From the NCBI GenBank assembly GCA_964625015.1, contig CAZUZI010000004.1, forward strand, positions 1-64,000: a stretch of DNA of 64,000 bases, read 5' to 3'. Position 1 is the stretch's first letter; the number at the start of each line of letters is the position of its first letter. Below, in pieces: positions 1-7,962 of this stretch. The notes under the pieces were generated by a model that worked only from the letters and a program-made list of their open reading frames with translations, was not told where the DNA came from and searched no databases. The position numbers were made by a program, and so were the translations under genes. Source of the stretch: UBA5209 sp964625015. GTDB taxonomy: Bacteria; Patescibacteriota; Dojkabacteria; SC72.

Positions 1-2736
1 ACCACCACCACCATCCCTATTCTTGTTCGGGGTATCCCCACCATTAGCTCTTAATATTCCAGTTCCTTCAAGAGTGTTAGCAATAATCCATATTGATCCA
101 CCAGCACCACCACCAGAAGCATCTTCCCAATATCCACCTTCACCATATCCACCATTTGCAGTTATCAAGCCATCAATTTTAGCAGTACCTCCTGCAGTTA
201 TCTTAATAGCACCACCACCAGCACCAGAAGGTCCAAATACACCACCTCCACTTCCTAAATCTGTTGGTTCTGTCATACTTCCATATGCGGTACCTCCTGC
301 ATAGGTAGTACCTTTTCCACCATTACCTCCATATGCACCACCACCAGATCCATACTGCCCATCTGTCCCAGCCCCAGGTCCTTCTCCTGCTGCATATCCT
401 TTACTGTCAAGATTTATTACTCCTGTACTTGTCAATTCAAAGTTGTTTAAGGATGTATATATAATCTTATTTACTGGTTCTGTGGTGTTCGCATCGTGAG
501 TTAATGTACCGTTGATAGTAATGTTTGTAAATGTTCTAGGAGTATTTCCTATGAGAGTAGATGTAGCAGGAATGGTTAAATCTCCTCCTCCACTAACAAG
601 ATTCATGGAACCACCATTGTCATAAATGATACCTCCTGTCCAGTTGAGGGCAGAGTGGTTAGTAGTAGACCCTGATTGACTATAATATTTACCTGATCCA
701 GAGATATTTAATATATTTGTTGAAACACTTCCAGTATTGTTAAAGTGTGAGTAATTAGATAGTACGAATGTAGAAGCTATACTCATAGTACTGCTGTAAT
801 CAATATTGGCAAAATCAGTTACTGTTAGGTTATCCAAAGTAATATTTNNNNNNNNNNNNNNNNNNNNNNNNNNNNNNNNNNNNNNNNNNNNNNNNNNNNN
901 NNNNNNNNNNNNNNNNNNNNNNNNNNNNNNNNNNNNNNNNNNNNNNNATTTAATTGCACCTCCACCATAGGTGAGAACTGTAGAACCATTACCGCCACCA
1001 CTCCCAAGTGTAGTAGGTTGTGAATAGCTTCCGTATGTAACGCCACCCAATGGACCTTCCTGCCCCTTCCCTCCGACTCCACCATGGCCAGCACCACCAC
1101 CACCATGCCCCTGATCTGTGCCTGCACCAGGTCCTTCACTTGGAGCGTATCCTTTGTTATCTACATTAATTTGTCCACCAGTATTAACGGTTAAATTTCC
1201 TGAGACAGTAAAATTTAATTTGTTAGTTTCAGATGTACCATTAGCATCGTGAGTTAAGATTCCATTTACAGTAACATTTGTGAATGATCTCGGGAAATTA
1301 CTTGCAAGTGTTGATGTAGCAGGAATAGTTAAATCCCCTTCTCCACTAACAAGGTCCATAGTACCACCATTATCTGAAATGATACCTCCAGTCCAGTTAA
1401 TAGTAGAAAGTGTGGTTATAGATCCTGATTGACTGTAATATTTCCCTGATCCAGAGATATTTAATGTGTTTGTAGAAACATTTCCAGTATTGCTAAAGTG
1501 TGAGTAATTAGATAGTACGAATGTAGAAGCTATACTCATAGTACCGCTGTAATCAATATTGGCAAAATCAGTTACTGTTAGGTTATCCAAAGTAATATTT
1601 CCTATTGTAGTTAATGGTATTCTATCTTTTACTGTGCTCCATCCTGCCCCCCCATTATTGTCAACGATTAGGTCGCCATTCGTTTGGGCAGTACTTTTTT
1701 TGTACACTGTACCAGCACCTGCGTATTGCGCATTATCTCCAGCAGTACCTCCACTTGCTGACAGAGTACTCAAGGTAGAAGAATCCGTTGCGTAATACAG
1801 GGCAATTCTTCCACCACCACCACCACCACCATCATATTCATTGTTTTGAGTACTACCACCATTCGCAGATATTATTCCAGAGCCTGCAAGTGTTCCCGTT
1901 GTGATCCAAATTGAACCTCCACTTCCACCACCGCTAAGTACTCCCCAGGAGCCACTAGCTGCAGACTCCCCTTTTGCAGTTATAGACCCATTAACTGTTG
2001 TAGTGCCTGTAACTGTTAATTTAATTGCACCTCCACCATAGGTGAGAACTGTAGAACCATTACCGCCACCACTTCCTAGTGTAGTAGGTTGCGAATAGCT
2101 TCCGTACGTTCCTCCGCCTGATGCACCTTCCTGTCCCCTACCTCCGACTCCACCATGTCCAGCACCACCACCACCATGACCATGATCTGCTCCTGCACCA
2201 GGTCCTTCACTTGGAGCATATCCTTTTGCATCGGTATTTATCATTCCGGCTATAATTGCGTTACCAGTCTGTACATCTATATTTACTTTACCAATGACAT
2301 TAGAACCTGACCCTGCTGAATGCGTGACTGATGCTCCTGGATAGAGTGTAAAATCGCCTGTCGATATTGTTAAGGCTCCAAGGGTTATTGCATCATAGTT
2401 GAATGAAAGCACTGTTGCTGCTGTACCTGCAGATTTACCTAATGTAAGTGATGTAACAGTAATTGGTTCTGTTATTGAAACAGTAGTTGCTACATCGATG
2501 AGTACTTCATCTGCTTCAACAGGTACAACATCTGTATTCCAGTTTAATGCATCTGACCAGTTACCAGTACCAGCTCCTCCATCCCAATATATCGTAGCAG
2601 CAGCTCTTGCTTGCCACATCATTAATGTAGGTAGTACAAAGAATACAAAAATGGGTACAAAGAAAATAGCTATAATAAAGGGTAAAACTCTCTTCAAGCT
2701 AATATTTTTTATCTGTATTTTCGGCAGTTTTTTCAT
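1..2736 (-). CDS. Large glycine-rich surface protein, 3' end outside window
   Basis: One open frame runs on the minus strand from ATG 2736 to the window edge and stays in phase across the N block at 848-947. The N-terminus has basic residues, then a hydrophobic segment at about residues 18-38 (signal peptide or anchor), then a module starting YWDGGAGTGNWSDALNW, a beginning I associate with exported CPR surface proteins. The rest alternates beta-rich Ser/Thr/Asn segments with Gly-rich runs (AGHGGVGG, GGGGGG), repeated at least three times. This composition suggests a secreted beta-helical fibre or coat; that is inference. A -10-like AATACT lies 6 nt before the ATG. Possible sortase or cell-wall attachment signals would be at the unseen C-terminus. 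The start and frame are well supported; the function is not known. Confidence 0.8.
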   Translation of the reverse strand, partial: MKKLPKIQIKNISLKRVLPFIIAIFFVPIFVFFVLPTLMMWQARAAATIYWDGGAGTGNWSDALNWNTDVVPVEADEVLIDVATTVSITEPITVTSLTLGKSAGTAATVLSFNYDAITLGALTISTGDFTLYPGASVTHSAGSGSNVIGKVNIDVQTGNAIIAGMINTDAKGYAPSEGPGAGADHGHGGGGAGHGGVGGRGQEGASGGGTYGSYSQPTTLGSGGGNGSTVLTYGGGAIKLTVTGTTTVNGSITAKGESAASGSWGVLSGGGSGGSIWITTGTLAGSGIISANGGSTQNNEYDGGGGGGGRIALYYATDSSTLSTLSASGGTAGDNAQYAGAGTVYKKSTAQTNGDLIVDNNGGAGWSTVKDRIPLTTIGNITLDNLTVTDFANIDYSGTMSIASTFVLSNYSHFSNTGNVSTNTLNISGSGKYYSQSGSITTLSTINWTGGIISDNGGTMDLVSGEGDLTIPATSTLASNFPRSFTNVTVNGILTHDANGTSETNKLNFTVSGNLTVNTGGQINVDNKGYAPSEGPGAGTDQGHGGGGAGHGGVGGKGQEGPLGGVTYGSYSQPTTLGSGGGNGSTVLTYGGGAIKXXXXXXXXXXXXXXXXXXXXXXXXXXXXXXXXXXNITLDNLTVTDFANIDYSSTMSIASTFVLSNYSHFNNTGSVSTNILNISGSGKYYSQSGSTTNHSALNWTGGIIYDNGGSMNLVSGGGDLTIPATSTLIGNTPRTFTNITINGTLTHDANTTEPVNKIIYTSLNNFELTSTGVINLDSKGYAAGEGPGAGTDGQYGSGGGAYGGNGGKGTTYAGGTAYGSMTEPTDLGSGGGVFGPSGAGGGAIKITAGGTAKIDGLITANGGYGEGGYWEDASGGGAGGSIWIIANTLEGTGILRANGGDTPNKNRDGGGG
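748..847 (-). repeat. 100-bp direct repeat, copy near the gap
   Basis: This 100-bp segment matches 1501-1600 with one visible mismatch (tactgctg versus taccgctg). It encodes the repeated beta-rich segment of the surface protein and ends exactly at the N block. Confidence 0.9.
848..947. other. Assembly gap (100 N) at a repeat junction
   Basis: The left flank is the 100-bp repeat also at 1501-1600. The right flank matches the segment starting at 2019. In the complete copy these are separated by 418 bp, so the real missing sequence may be about 418 bp. 418 and 100 have the same remainder modulo 3, which explains why the frame is intact. Confidence 0.85.
948..1165 (-). repeat. Gly-rich repeat unit, copy 1
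   Basis: Highly similar to the segment starting at 2019. Both encode GYAPSEGPGAG followed by a Gly/His-rich stretch and SYSQPTTLGSGGGNGST. The end is approximate because the similarity fades. Confidence 0.75.
1501..1600 (-). repeat. 100-bp direct repeat, second copy
   Basis: Second copy of the segment at 748-847, 753 bp apart, inside the same open frame. Confidence 0.9.
2019..2236 (-). repeat. Gly-rich repeat unit, copy 2
   Basis: Partner of 948-1165. Near-identical DNA over the first 80 bp, then increasingly diverged. Confidence 0.75.
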
Positions 2737-2833
2737 GAGTCTAGTATTTTATATAGTACCAATATAGACCTACTCTTGCAAGAAAAATAGAAGAATTTTT
2801 TATGATAAACACTATAAGAAGTAAAATTCCAAA

Positions 2834-2907
2834 TGGGTGATACTGGGCTCGAACCAGTGACCTCCACAATGTCAATGTGACGCTCTAACCAGCTGAGCTA
2901 ATCACCC
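2834..2907 (-). tRNA. tRNA-Val (GAC)
   Basis: A full cloverleaf can be folded by eye: acceptor GGGTGAT pairs with ATCACCC, the D arm is GCTC/GAGC, the anticodon stem TCACA/TGTGG carries loop TTGACAT (anticodon GAC), and the T arm is ACTGG/CCAGT with TTCGAGC. CCA is not encoded, so the 3' end must be added by a nucleotidyltransferase. The flanking 2737-2833 shows nothing else I can support. Confidence 0.95.
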
Positions 2908-2952
2908 CATATCTTTATAATTTTACAAACTTTCCCTCTTTTTTTAAATCAT

Positions 2953-3420
2953 CTATACTTTTTTTTTCTTTATTGTTTTCTCCCACATATTCTTTATGAA
3001 TTTAGGAGAGTTCTCGAATTGTTCAATGTATATATTTACTGTGTTTCTATCTAATTGTATTGGAATTATTGAAATGGCAGAATCAGATATCTCAAGAAAG
3101 AAAACGATATTTACATTAGGAGTAAATTCTACATCACAATTAATATTCATGTAATCACATAGTTGTGCAAATTCCTCTATATCAGTAACCATATACTCTC
3201 TAAGAGTTGTTAGCTTGTATTTTAAGTCTCTATCATCCATTAAAAGATGCATATACTGATGTATATCAGTAATACTTATGTCGTATAATTCTTGATCTAT
3301 CGGAGGAGTATTCTCTACTCCATATTCGATAGTATCTTGGATCATCGATCTAATATAGTCCATGGACTCTTGTTTTTTATCGTCATTTATAGGGTCAGTT
3401 CCTATGTGTAAATATGACAT
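2953..3420 (-). CDS. Hypothetical acidic protein downstream of clpP
   Basis: A 155-residue protein I do not recognise. It is acidic over most of its length with a basic tail (KKKKV) and has no signal peptide or membrane segment. Its ATG shares one base with the clpP stop (TAATG), so it is probably translationally coupled to clpP and the last gene of a sortase-tig-clpP run. The composition and the coupling make a cytoplasmic protein likely, perhaps tied to proteolysis or chaperoning, but this is guilt by association only. Confidence 0.75.
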   Translation of the reverse strand: MSYLHIGTDPINDDKKQESMDYIRSMIQDTIEYGVENTPPIDQELYDISITDIHQYMHLLMDDRDLKYKLTTLREYMVTDIEEFAQLCDYMNINCDVEFTPNVNIVFFLEISDSAISIIPIQLDRNTVNIYIEQFENSPKFIKNMWEKTIKKKKV

Positions 3421-4001
3421 TATCTTTCAGTAATAACTTTATCTATTAACCCATATTCACATGCTTCTTCTGCTGTGAAGTATTTATCCCTATCTGCATC
3501 TTTCTCTATTTGCTTTAAACTTTGTCCTGTTTGTTTAGCAAGCATTTTATACAATTTCTCTCTTATCTTTAATATCTCCTCTGCCTCAATTGCAATATCA
3601 CTTGCCTGTCCCTCTACTCCACCTAATGGTTGGTGAATATGAATTTTACTGTTAGGGAGTGCAAATCTCTTTCCCTTAGCTCCATGTGTTAGAAGGAATG
3701 ATCCCATTGATGCGGCTAATCCAACAGCAATTGTAGAGACATCACATTTAATGTAGTTCATTGTGTCAAGTATTGCCATTCCAGCATTGATAGCACCACC
3801 AGGTGAGTTAATAAACATTTGAATATCTTCCTCAGGGTTCTCTTTTTCCAAAAATAGTAATTGGGCTACTATTGTATCTGCCATATCCGTTTCTATTGGA
3901 CCACTTACAAATACAATTCTGTCTTTTAAAAGTCTGGAGTATATGTCGTATGCTCTCTCCCCCTCTCTATCTTTTTCAACAACCATTGGTATTAGTGACA
4001 T
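3420..4001 (-). CDS. clpP: ATP-dependent Clp protease proteolytic subunit
   Basis: ClpP is the serine peptidase chamber of the Clp protease, fed by an AAA+ unfoldase (ClpX or ClpC) that is not in this window. The length of 193 residues is normal for the family. The catalytic triad is visible: Ser98 in GLAASMG, His123 in HIHQPLGG and Asp172 in DADRDKYF, together with the oxyanion motif NSPGG at about 65-69. It lies 18 nt after tig and overlaps the next gene by one base. No clear Shine-Dalgarno sequence precedes the ATG. Pairing with trigger factor is a common bacterial arrangement. Confidence 0.97.
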   Translation of the reverse strand: MSLIPMVVEKDREGERAYDIYSRLLKDRIVFVSGPIETDMADTIVAQLLFLEKENPEEDIQMFINSPGGAINAGMAILDTMNYIKCDVSTIAVGLAASMGSFLLTHGAKGKRFALPNSKIHIHQPLGGVEGQASDIAIEAEEILKIREKLYKMLAKQTGQSLKQIEKDADRDKYFTAEEACEYGLIDKVITER

Positions 4002-4019
4002 AAGCTTTTAATTAAAAAC

Positions 4020-5063
4020 TTAGTTATGTTCATCTAAGAATTCACTACCTAATACTTCTTCTACAAAAAGTTTAAAACCCTTCTCTTTTTTCTCTACATT
4101 TCTAATATATTCTCTCCATTGTGGATTGTTGAATATATTTTTATCTGCATTCGGTTGAGTATTCTTTATTGCTTCTATTTTCTTTTCTAATTCTTCGTCT
4201 GATATTGAAACACTCTTCTCTTGCGAGTAGAGAGTTAGGAATGTGTCTGCTTCTAATGCTTCTTTTGCATCTTTTAACCATAGCTCTCTCATCTTCTCAA
4301 TTGTAATATTATTTGCTTTTAAGAAATCATCAATCTTTACACCTCTACTTTGCATATCTTCAGTAAACGCCCTTTCTCTTTCACTTGCTTCGAAGTTAAT
4401 TGCTACTTCTGGGATATTAATCTTTGAAATCTCAATACCTTTTTTCAATGCTTCGTCTTGAAGTTGGTGAAGTTGATAGTGCTCTTTCTGTTTTGTAAGG
4501 GTATCTTTAACTCTTTCTTTAAGATCGTTTAGTGTTTTTACATTCTCTATATTGATAACCTTTCCAATCTCCTCTGCCCATTTATCATTAATTTCTTTCT
4601 CCTCTGTTTTCTGTGTCTTTTTTAAATCATCGATAGCGTCTTGTACCTCTTTCTCGCTAATTTCTACCTTCTCTTTCTTTACCTTGATCTTTTTTGTATC
4701 ACCCAATTTAAACTTAGGCATTATAGTAACAGTAACTGTAAATGATGTATCTAGTCCATCTAAAAATTTTGGCATTTCTTTATACTGAGGTGGGGCAATA
4801 GGTTCTAGATTCTCTTTGTTAAGTGCAGTGTTTACATACAAAGGGGCCAATCTCTCGAAAGCTTCTAGTTTAACTACATCTTTTATTGGATTACTAATCA
4901 TATTTGTAGGAACTTTACCTTTTCTAAATCCCTTTATATCAGTATCTTTTACATAGTTTTGTAACAAAAGATCGTATGATTTCTTAAAATTATCCTGAGG
5001 AATGGTCAGGGTTAATTCAAATGTATACTCATTAATATCTTTTTTTGTATAGAAATTGTCCAT
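4020..5063 (-). CDS. tig: Trigger factor lacking the PPIase domain
   Basis: Trigger factor is a ribosome-bound chaperone at the peptide exit tunnel. The ribosome-docking signature GFRKGKVP is at residues 45-52, and the C-terminal helical arms are recognisable from about residue 155 (INDKWAEEIG, then LNDLKERVKDTL). At 347 residues it is roughly 80-100 shorter than usual. The missing part is the FKBP-type peptidyl-prolyl isomerase domain that normally lies between those parts: residue 150 runs straight from the linker into the arm. It is followed by clpP at 18 nt. Identity is secure; the domain loss is read directly from the sequence. Confidence 0.93.
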   Translation of the reverse strand: MDNFYTKKDINEYTFELTLTIPQDNFKKSYDLLLQNYVKDTDIKGFRKGKVPTNMISNPIKDVVKLEAFERLAPLYVNTALNKENLEPIAPPQYKEMPKFLDGLDTSFTVTVTIMPKFKLGDTKKIKVKKEKVEISEKEVQDAIDDLKKTQKTEEKEINDKWAEEIGKVINIENVKTLNDLKERVKDTLTKQKEHYQLHQLQDEALKKGIEISKINIPEVAINFEASERERAFTEDMQSRGVKIDDFLKANNITIEKMRELWLKDAKEALEADTFLTLYSQEKSVSISDEELEKKIEAIKNTQPNADKNIFNNPQWREYIRNVEKKEKGFKLFVEEVLGSEFLDEHN

Positions 5064-5097
5064 AAAATATTTATCTATTATTTAAAAGTATTGAATT

Positions 5098-5793
5098 CTA
5101 TGTGTTTTTATACAATTTGTCCAGCTTCCCTATAATTACTAATCTCTGATTAGAAGTCCAAAGTGGTGTGCATGTAATAAGCGTTATTCTGTAATCATTA
5201 AAATCTTTAAGTACTGAGATATCATTTTTTTCAACAACTCTCGTATCGGTAACAATATATGTATATGAAGTATTAATCTGCTTAACAAATATCTTGTCTC
5301 CGACCTTTACCTTGTCAAGATTAAAGAAGGTATCTTTACTAGGTGGTAGCTTTGCATATCTATGCCCTATTATCACACTATTACCTTTCTCTCCGGGTAG
5401 TGTGGATACTGGGAAATGCCAGAATCCGGTATCCATAGTTTTTGCATCTATACCTTCAAATATTGATCCTTCTACATTTATTGAAGAAATTTCTATTTTT
5501 GTTCCTAAGTTCTCAAGTATTTTTTCTTCTATCTTTATGTTTCCTAAACTTTCCTCTATCGTCTGCGTAGTTGATGTCGTATCAGAGATACCAAGTACTT
5601 TCTCTTTTGATGGAGAAATTGCTGTAAAGATTTGGAATGTAATTTCTTCTGCACTTCTCTGTACATTAAATCTCTTTATAGGTCCTATGATACTGTTGTA
5701 GTTTGGATATATCAGGAAATATCCGAGTAAGGATGTAAAAAGCAATATTAGTACTACCACAGATATATTTTTTAGTAAGGTTTTTCTATTCAT
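5098..5793 (-). CDS. Sortase family transpeptidase
   Basis: Sortases cleave a C-terminal sorting motif on exported proteins and attach them to the cell wall. The 231 residues comprise an N-terminal membrane anchor (about 9-29), a linker of about 80 residues, and a sortase beta-barrel with His144 (IIGHRY), Cys208 (TLITCTP) and Arg217 (NQRLVIIG), the complete catalytic set. The TLITC form and the short barrel resemble class D/E sortases more than class A. It is divergent from the Ig-like membrane protein at 5883, which has a C-terminal hydrophobic segment and basic tail and may be a substrate. TATAAT ends 8 nt before the ATG. Confidence 0.93.
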   Translation of the reverse strand: MNRKTLLKNISVVVLILLFTSLLGYFLIYPNYNSIIGPIKRFNVQRSAEEITFQIFTAISPSKEKVLGISDTTSTTQTIEESLGNIKIEEKILENLGTKIEISSINVEGSIFEGIDAKTMDTGFWHFPVSTLPGEKGNSVIIGHRYAKLPPSKDTFFNLDKVKVGDKIFVKQINTSYTYIVTDTRVVEKNDISVLKDFNDYRITLITCTPLWTSNQRLVIIGKLDKLYKNT

Positions 5794-5801
5794 TCTTCCA
5801 T

Positions 5802-5807
5802 ATTATA
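5802..5807 (-). promoter_or_regulatory. -10 box TATAAT for the sortase gene
   Basis: Minus-strand TATAAT with an 8-nt spacer to ATG 5793, predicting a transcript with no leader or almost none. Confidence 0.7.
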
Positions 5808-5868
5808 TATTATCCTTGCACTCTTTAAAAATTTATTCTAGTATGTAAATATTGAGGTATATAAATTT

Positions 5869-5874
5869 TAATAT
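5869..5874 (+). promoter_or_regulatory. -10-like TAATAT before the Ig-like protein
   Basis: TAATAT ends 8 nt before GTG 5883. No Shine-Dalgarno sequence is present. Confidence 0.45.
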
Positions 5875-5882
5875 AGGTTGGT

Positions 5883-6809
5883 GTGGCAAAGAAAAAAAAT
5901 ATTAAAAATGCTGCCCCTAGAGTTGTTAAACAAGAAGAGAGTATGAAGAGTAAGGTCGAGATAAAGTCTCCAGACAAGGATAGACAGGAGAAAATGTCTA
6001 GAATTGTAGGCTCAATATTTATTGGGTTTGGAGTTCTACTTGTTGCTTTCGGTATTTACTCTTTTATTAGATTTAGAGAGGAACCTGCATTAGATATTGA
6101 ATTAGAGGCACCAACACTAAGTGAGGTTACACCTTTAACAAATGGTGATACTGTATTAGTTCGTGGTATTGCAAAGGGATATGAGGATGTATTTGTATAT
6201 GTAGACAATGTAAAGATTGGGAGTGTAAAGGTTGCTGATGATGGTACATTCGCATATGAGTATAAGGTGGAGGATGAAGGTGAATATATTATTAATGTTG
6301 CTGGTGTAAAAGGTTTTCCAAACAGGATAATGAGTCCTAAAAGTGATATGAAATCAGCTATAGTTGATAGGACTGATCCTAACCCTGAGAATTTCTCATT
6401 TGTATATGGTGAGGAGACAAACAAGGAGACTTTCATTGTTGCTGGGAATGCAGAACCAATGAGTACTGTTACAATAAAGAGAGGGACAGATAGTTATAGT
6501 GCAGTTGCTGATAGTGAAGGTAAGTATAGGATTGAGGGTATTGTACTTGATGATGGAAAGAATGTGTTTACTACGACAGTAAAAGATCAGGCGGGTAATG
6601 AAATCGTACTAGATGAAAAGATAAGAGTAACATACTCTCCAAATGGAAGTATAAATGGAGACGCTGTTGCAGGAGTATCTGATGATATTCCACAGGCTGC
6701 AGGTGAATTTGATACATTGATAGGAAATAAATTGATGCTTGTATTTGGTGTAATTGCAATGGCTGCATTTGGTATTAGCTATACATTTGTTAATAAAAAG
6801 TATAGATAG
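5883..6809 (+). CDS. Membrane protein with two Ig-like domains and C-terminal sorting-like tail
   Basis: The 308-residue product starts at GTG, which fits the upstream -10-like box. Order: a basic cytoplasmic N-terminus rich in Lys, a membrane segment at about 41-63, two extracellular Ig-like beta domains (about 76-160 and 165-255), a linker, a hydrophobic segment at about 284-303, and the tail NKKYR. The last part has the layout of a sortase signal, with IPQAAG upstream of it, although it is not a canonical LPxTG. The sortase gene is divergently adjacent. The alternative is a two-pass membrane protein with an external Ig stalk. Its exact function is unknown. Confidence 0.85.
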   Translation: MAKKKNIKNAAPRVVKQEESMKSKVEIKSPDKDRQEKMSRIVGSIFIGFGVLLVAFGIYSFIRFREEPALDIELEAPTLSEVTPLTNGDTVLVRGIAKGYEDVFVYVDNVKIGSVKVADDGTFAYEYKVEDEGEYIINVAGVKGFPNRIMSPKSDMKSAIVDRTDPNPENFSFVYGEETNKETFIVAGNAEPMSTVTIKRGTDSYSAVADSEGKYRIEGIVLDDGKNVFTTTVKDQAGNEIVLDEKIRVTYSPNGSINGDAVAGVSDDIPQAAGEFDTLIGNKLMLVFGVIAMAAFGISYTFVNKKYR

Positions 6810-6826
6810 TATTACTGGGTTATGAA

Positions 6827-6851
6827 GAGGGGTTAATACCCCTCTTTTTTT
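6827..6851 (+). terminator. Rho-independent terminator
   Basis: GAGGGGT and ACCCCTC form a 7-bp stem with a TAAT loop, followed by seven T. It ends 1 nt before the -10 box of the next gene, so it also fills that promoter's -35 zone. Confidence 0.9.
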
Positions 6852-6852
6852 G

Positions 6853-6858
6853 TATAAT
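6853..6858 (+). promoter_or_regulatory. -10 box TATAAT, YibE/F-like gene
   Basis: TATAAT ends 7 nt before ATG 6866. An in-frame ATG at 6857 lies inside this box and so cannot be the start. Confidence 0.75.
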
Positions 6859-6865
6859 GGTAGTT

Positions 6866-7930
6866 ATGAAAAAAATAATACTTCTAATTCTTTTTTTAAT
6901 TCTCCCATTCTCTGTATATGCACAGGAATCTGAAGAGCTTTTAAAAGGTAAAATTAAGGAAATATATGAAGTTGAATGCTCTGATGTGCTAGATAGCGGA
7001 TACACATGTTTTGAATATTCAGTTGAAATTGATGGTAAAGAGGATTTAGTTAGAAGCATTCCAATTATGTCTGATACTTCAGAATCAAGATTCCATATCG
7101 GTGATAGAGTGTATGTATCTCATTTTACAGATGGCTTTGATAGCGAAGGATGGAGTGTAACTGGATTTGTAAGGGATTCTTCAATATTAATAATAGTAAT
7201 AGCATTTGCTCTGATAGCACTTCTAATTGGAAGAAGGCAAGGTTTTGGTTCGTTATTGAGTCTCGCATTCACAGTATTTGTTCTGTATGTATGGGCAATA
7301 CCAAGGATATTAAATGGTGGTAATATCTTGCTAATAGGTGTGACAACAGTATGTGTTGTTCTAATTGTAATAATGTATGCATCCCATGGTTTTAATAGGA
7401 AGAGTAGTATCGCTGTCCTTTCTACTATGATTGGTGTTCTAATAGTTTCACTTCTTGCGAAGATATTTATATCTGTAATAAGAATAGATGGATTGGGAAG
7501 TGAAGAAGCATTTCTTCTACAAAGTCAAACAGCTGGTAGCATTAATCTATCTGAAATATTTTTTGTAAGCATATTAATTGGTGCAATGGGTGTTTTGGAT
7601 GATGTTGTTATTAGTCAAATCTCTGCAATAAATGAATTACATATTGCAAACCCTCAACTGACAAATAAGCAACTTTTTGTTCAAGGAATGAATATAGGTA
7701 GGGATCATCTTTCTTCGATGGTGAATACACTCTTTATAGCATATGCAGGCTCAAGTTTTGCTCTAGTCATATTACTCACTTATAGTAGTGGTGGTATTGG
7801 AAATATATTAAGAACAGATGCAATTGCAGAGGAAATAGTAAGAACACTCTCTGCTAGTATAGGGATACTCCTTATTGTCCCCATTACATCTTTAATAGCG
7901 GCATATCTAATACCAAAGGTTAAAAAATGA
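6866..7930 (+). CDS. YibE/F-like multipass membrane protein
   Basis: The start is set at ATG 6866, because the earlier in-frame ATG overlaps the -10 box and because MKKIILLILFLILPFSVYA is a good signal peptide. The product has 354 residues: signal peptide, a soluble domain of about 90 residues with a Cys pair, then seven or eight membrane segments from about residue 105 on. The conserved loop GAMGVLDDVVISQ and the GRDHLSSMVNTL segment match the YibE/F family. The family's molecular role is poorly known; transport has been suggested. It ends in TGA, which overlaps an extended -10 of the next gene. Confidence 0.88.
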   Translation: MKKIILLILFLILPFSVYAQESEELLKGKIKEIYEVECSDVLDSGYTCFEYSVEIDGKEDLVRSIPIMSDTSESRFHIGDRVYVSHFTDGFDSEGWSVTGFVRDSSILIIVIAFALIALLIGRRQGFGSLLSLAFTVFVLYVWAIPRILNGGNILLIGVTTVCVVLIVIMYASHGFNRKSSIAVLSTMIGVLIVSLLAKIFISVIRIDGLGSEEAFLLQSQTAGSINLSEIFFVSILIGAMGVLDDVVISQISAINELHIANPQLTNKQLFVQGMNIGRDHLSSMVNTLFIAYAGSSFALVILLTYSSGGIGNILRTDAIAEEIVRTLSASIGILLIVPITSLIAAYLIPKVKK

Positions 7931-7936
7931 TATAAT
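7931..7936 (+). promoter_or_regulatory. Extended -10 TGATATAAT for the AI-2E family gene
   Basis: TATAAT is preceded by TGA, which is also the yibE/F stop codon. The spacer to ATG 7963 is 26 nt, so this unit would have a short leader, unlike most units here. Confidence 0.5.
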
Positions 7937-7962
7937 TTTGCATTAATTAAATACTTTTATAT

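Noticed and set aside
23..304. Pro-rich plus-strand ORF
   Set aside because: It is antisense to the Gly-rich surface protein; GGN glycine codons read as CCN proline on the other strand.
748..2240. Repeats as a possible CRISPR array
   Set aside because: The repeats are 100 bp or more, inside one coding frame and irregularly spaced; no short palindromic repeats or cas genes.
2399..2767. Plus-strand 122-codon ORF over the start of the surface protein
   Set aside because: It is antisense to the signal and first module of the minus-strand gene, which has clear protein features; no promoter or motif supports the plus ORF.
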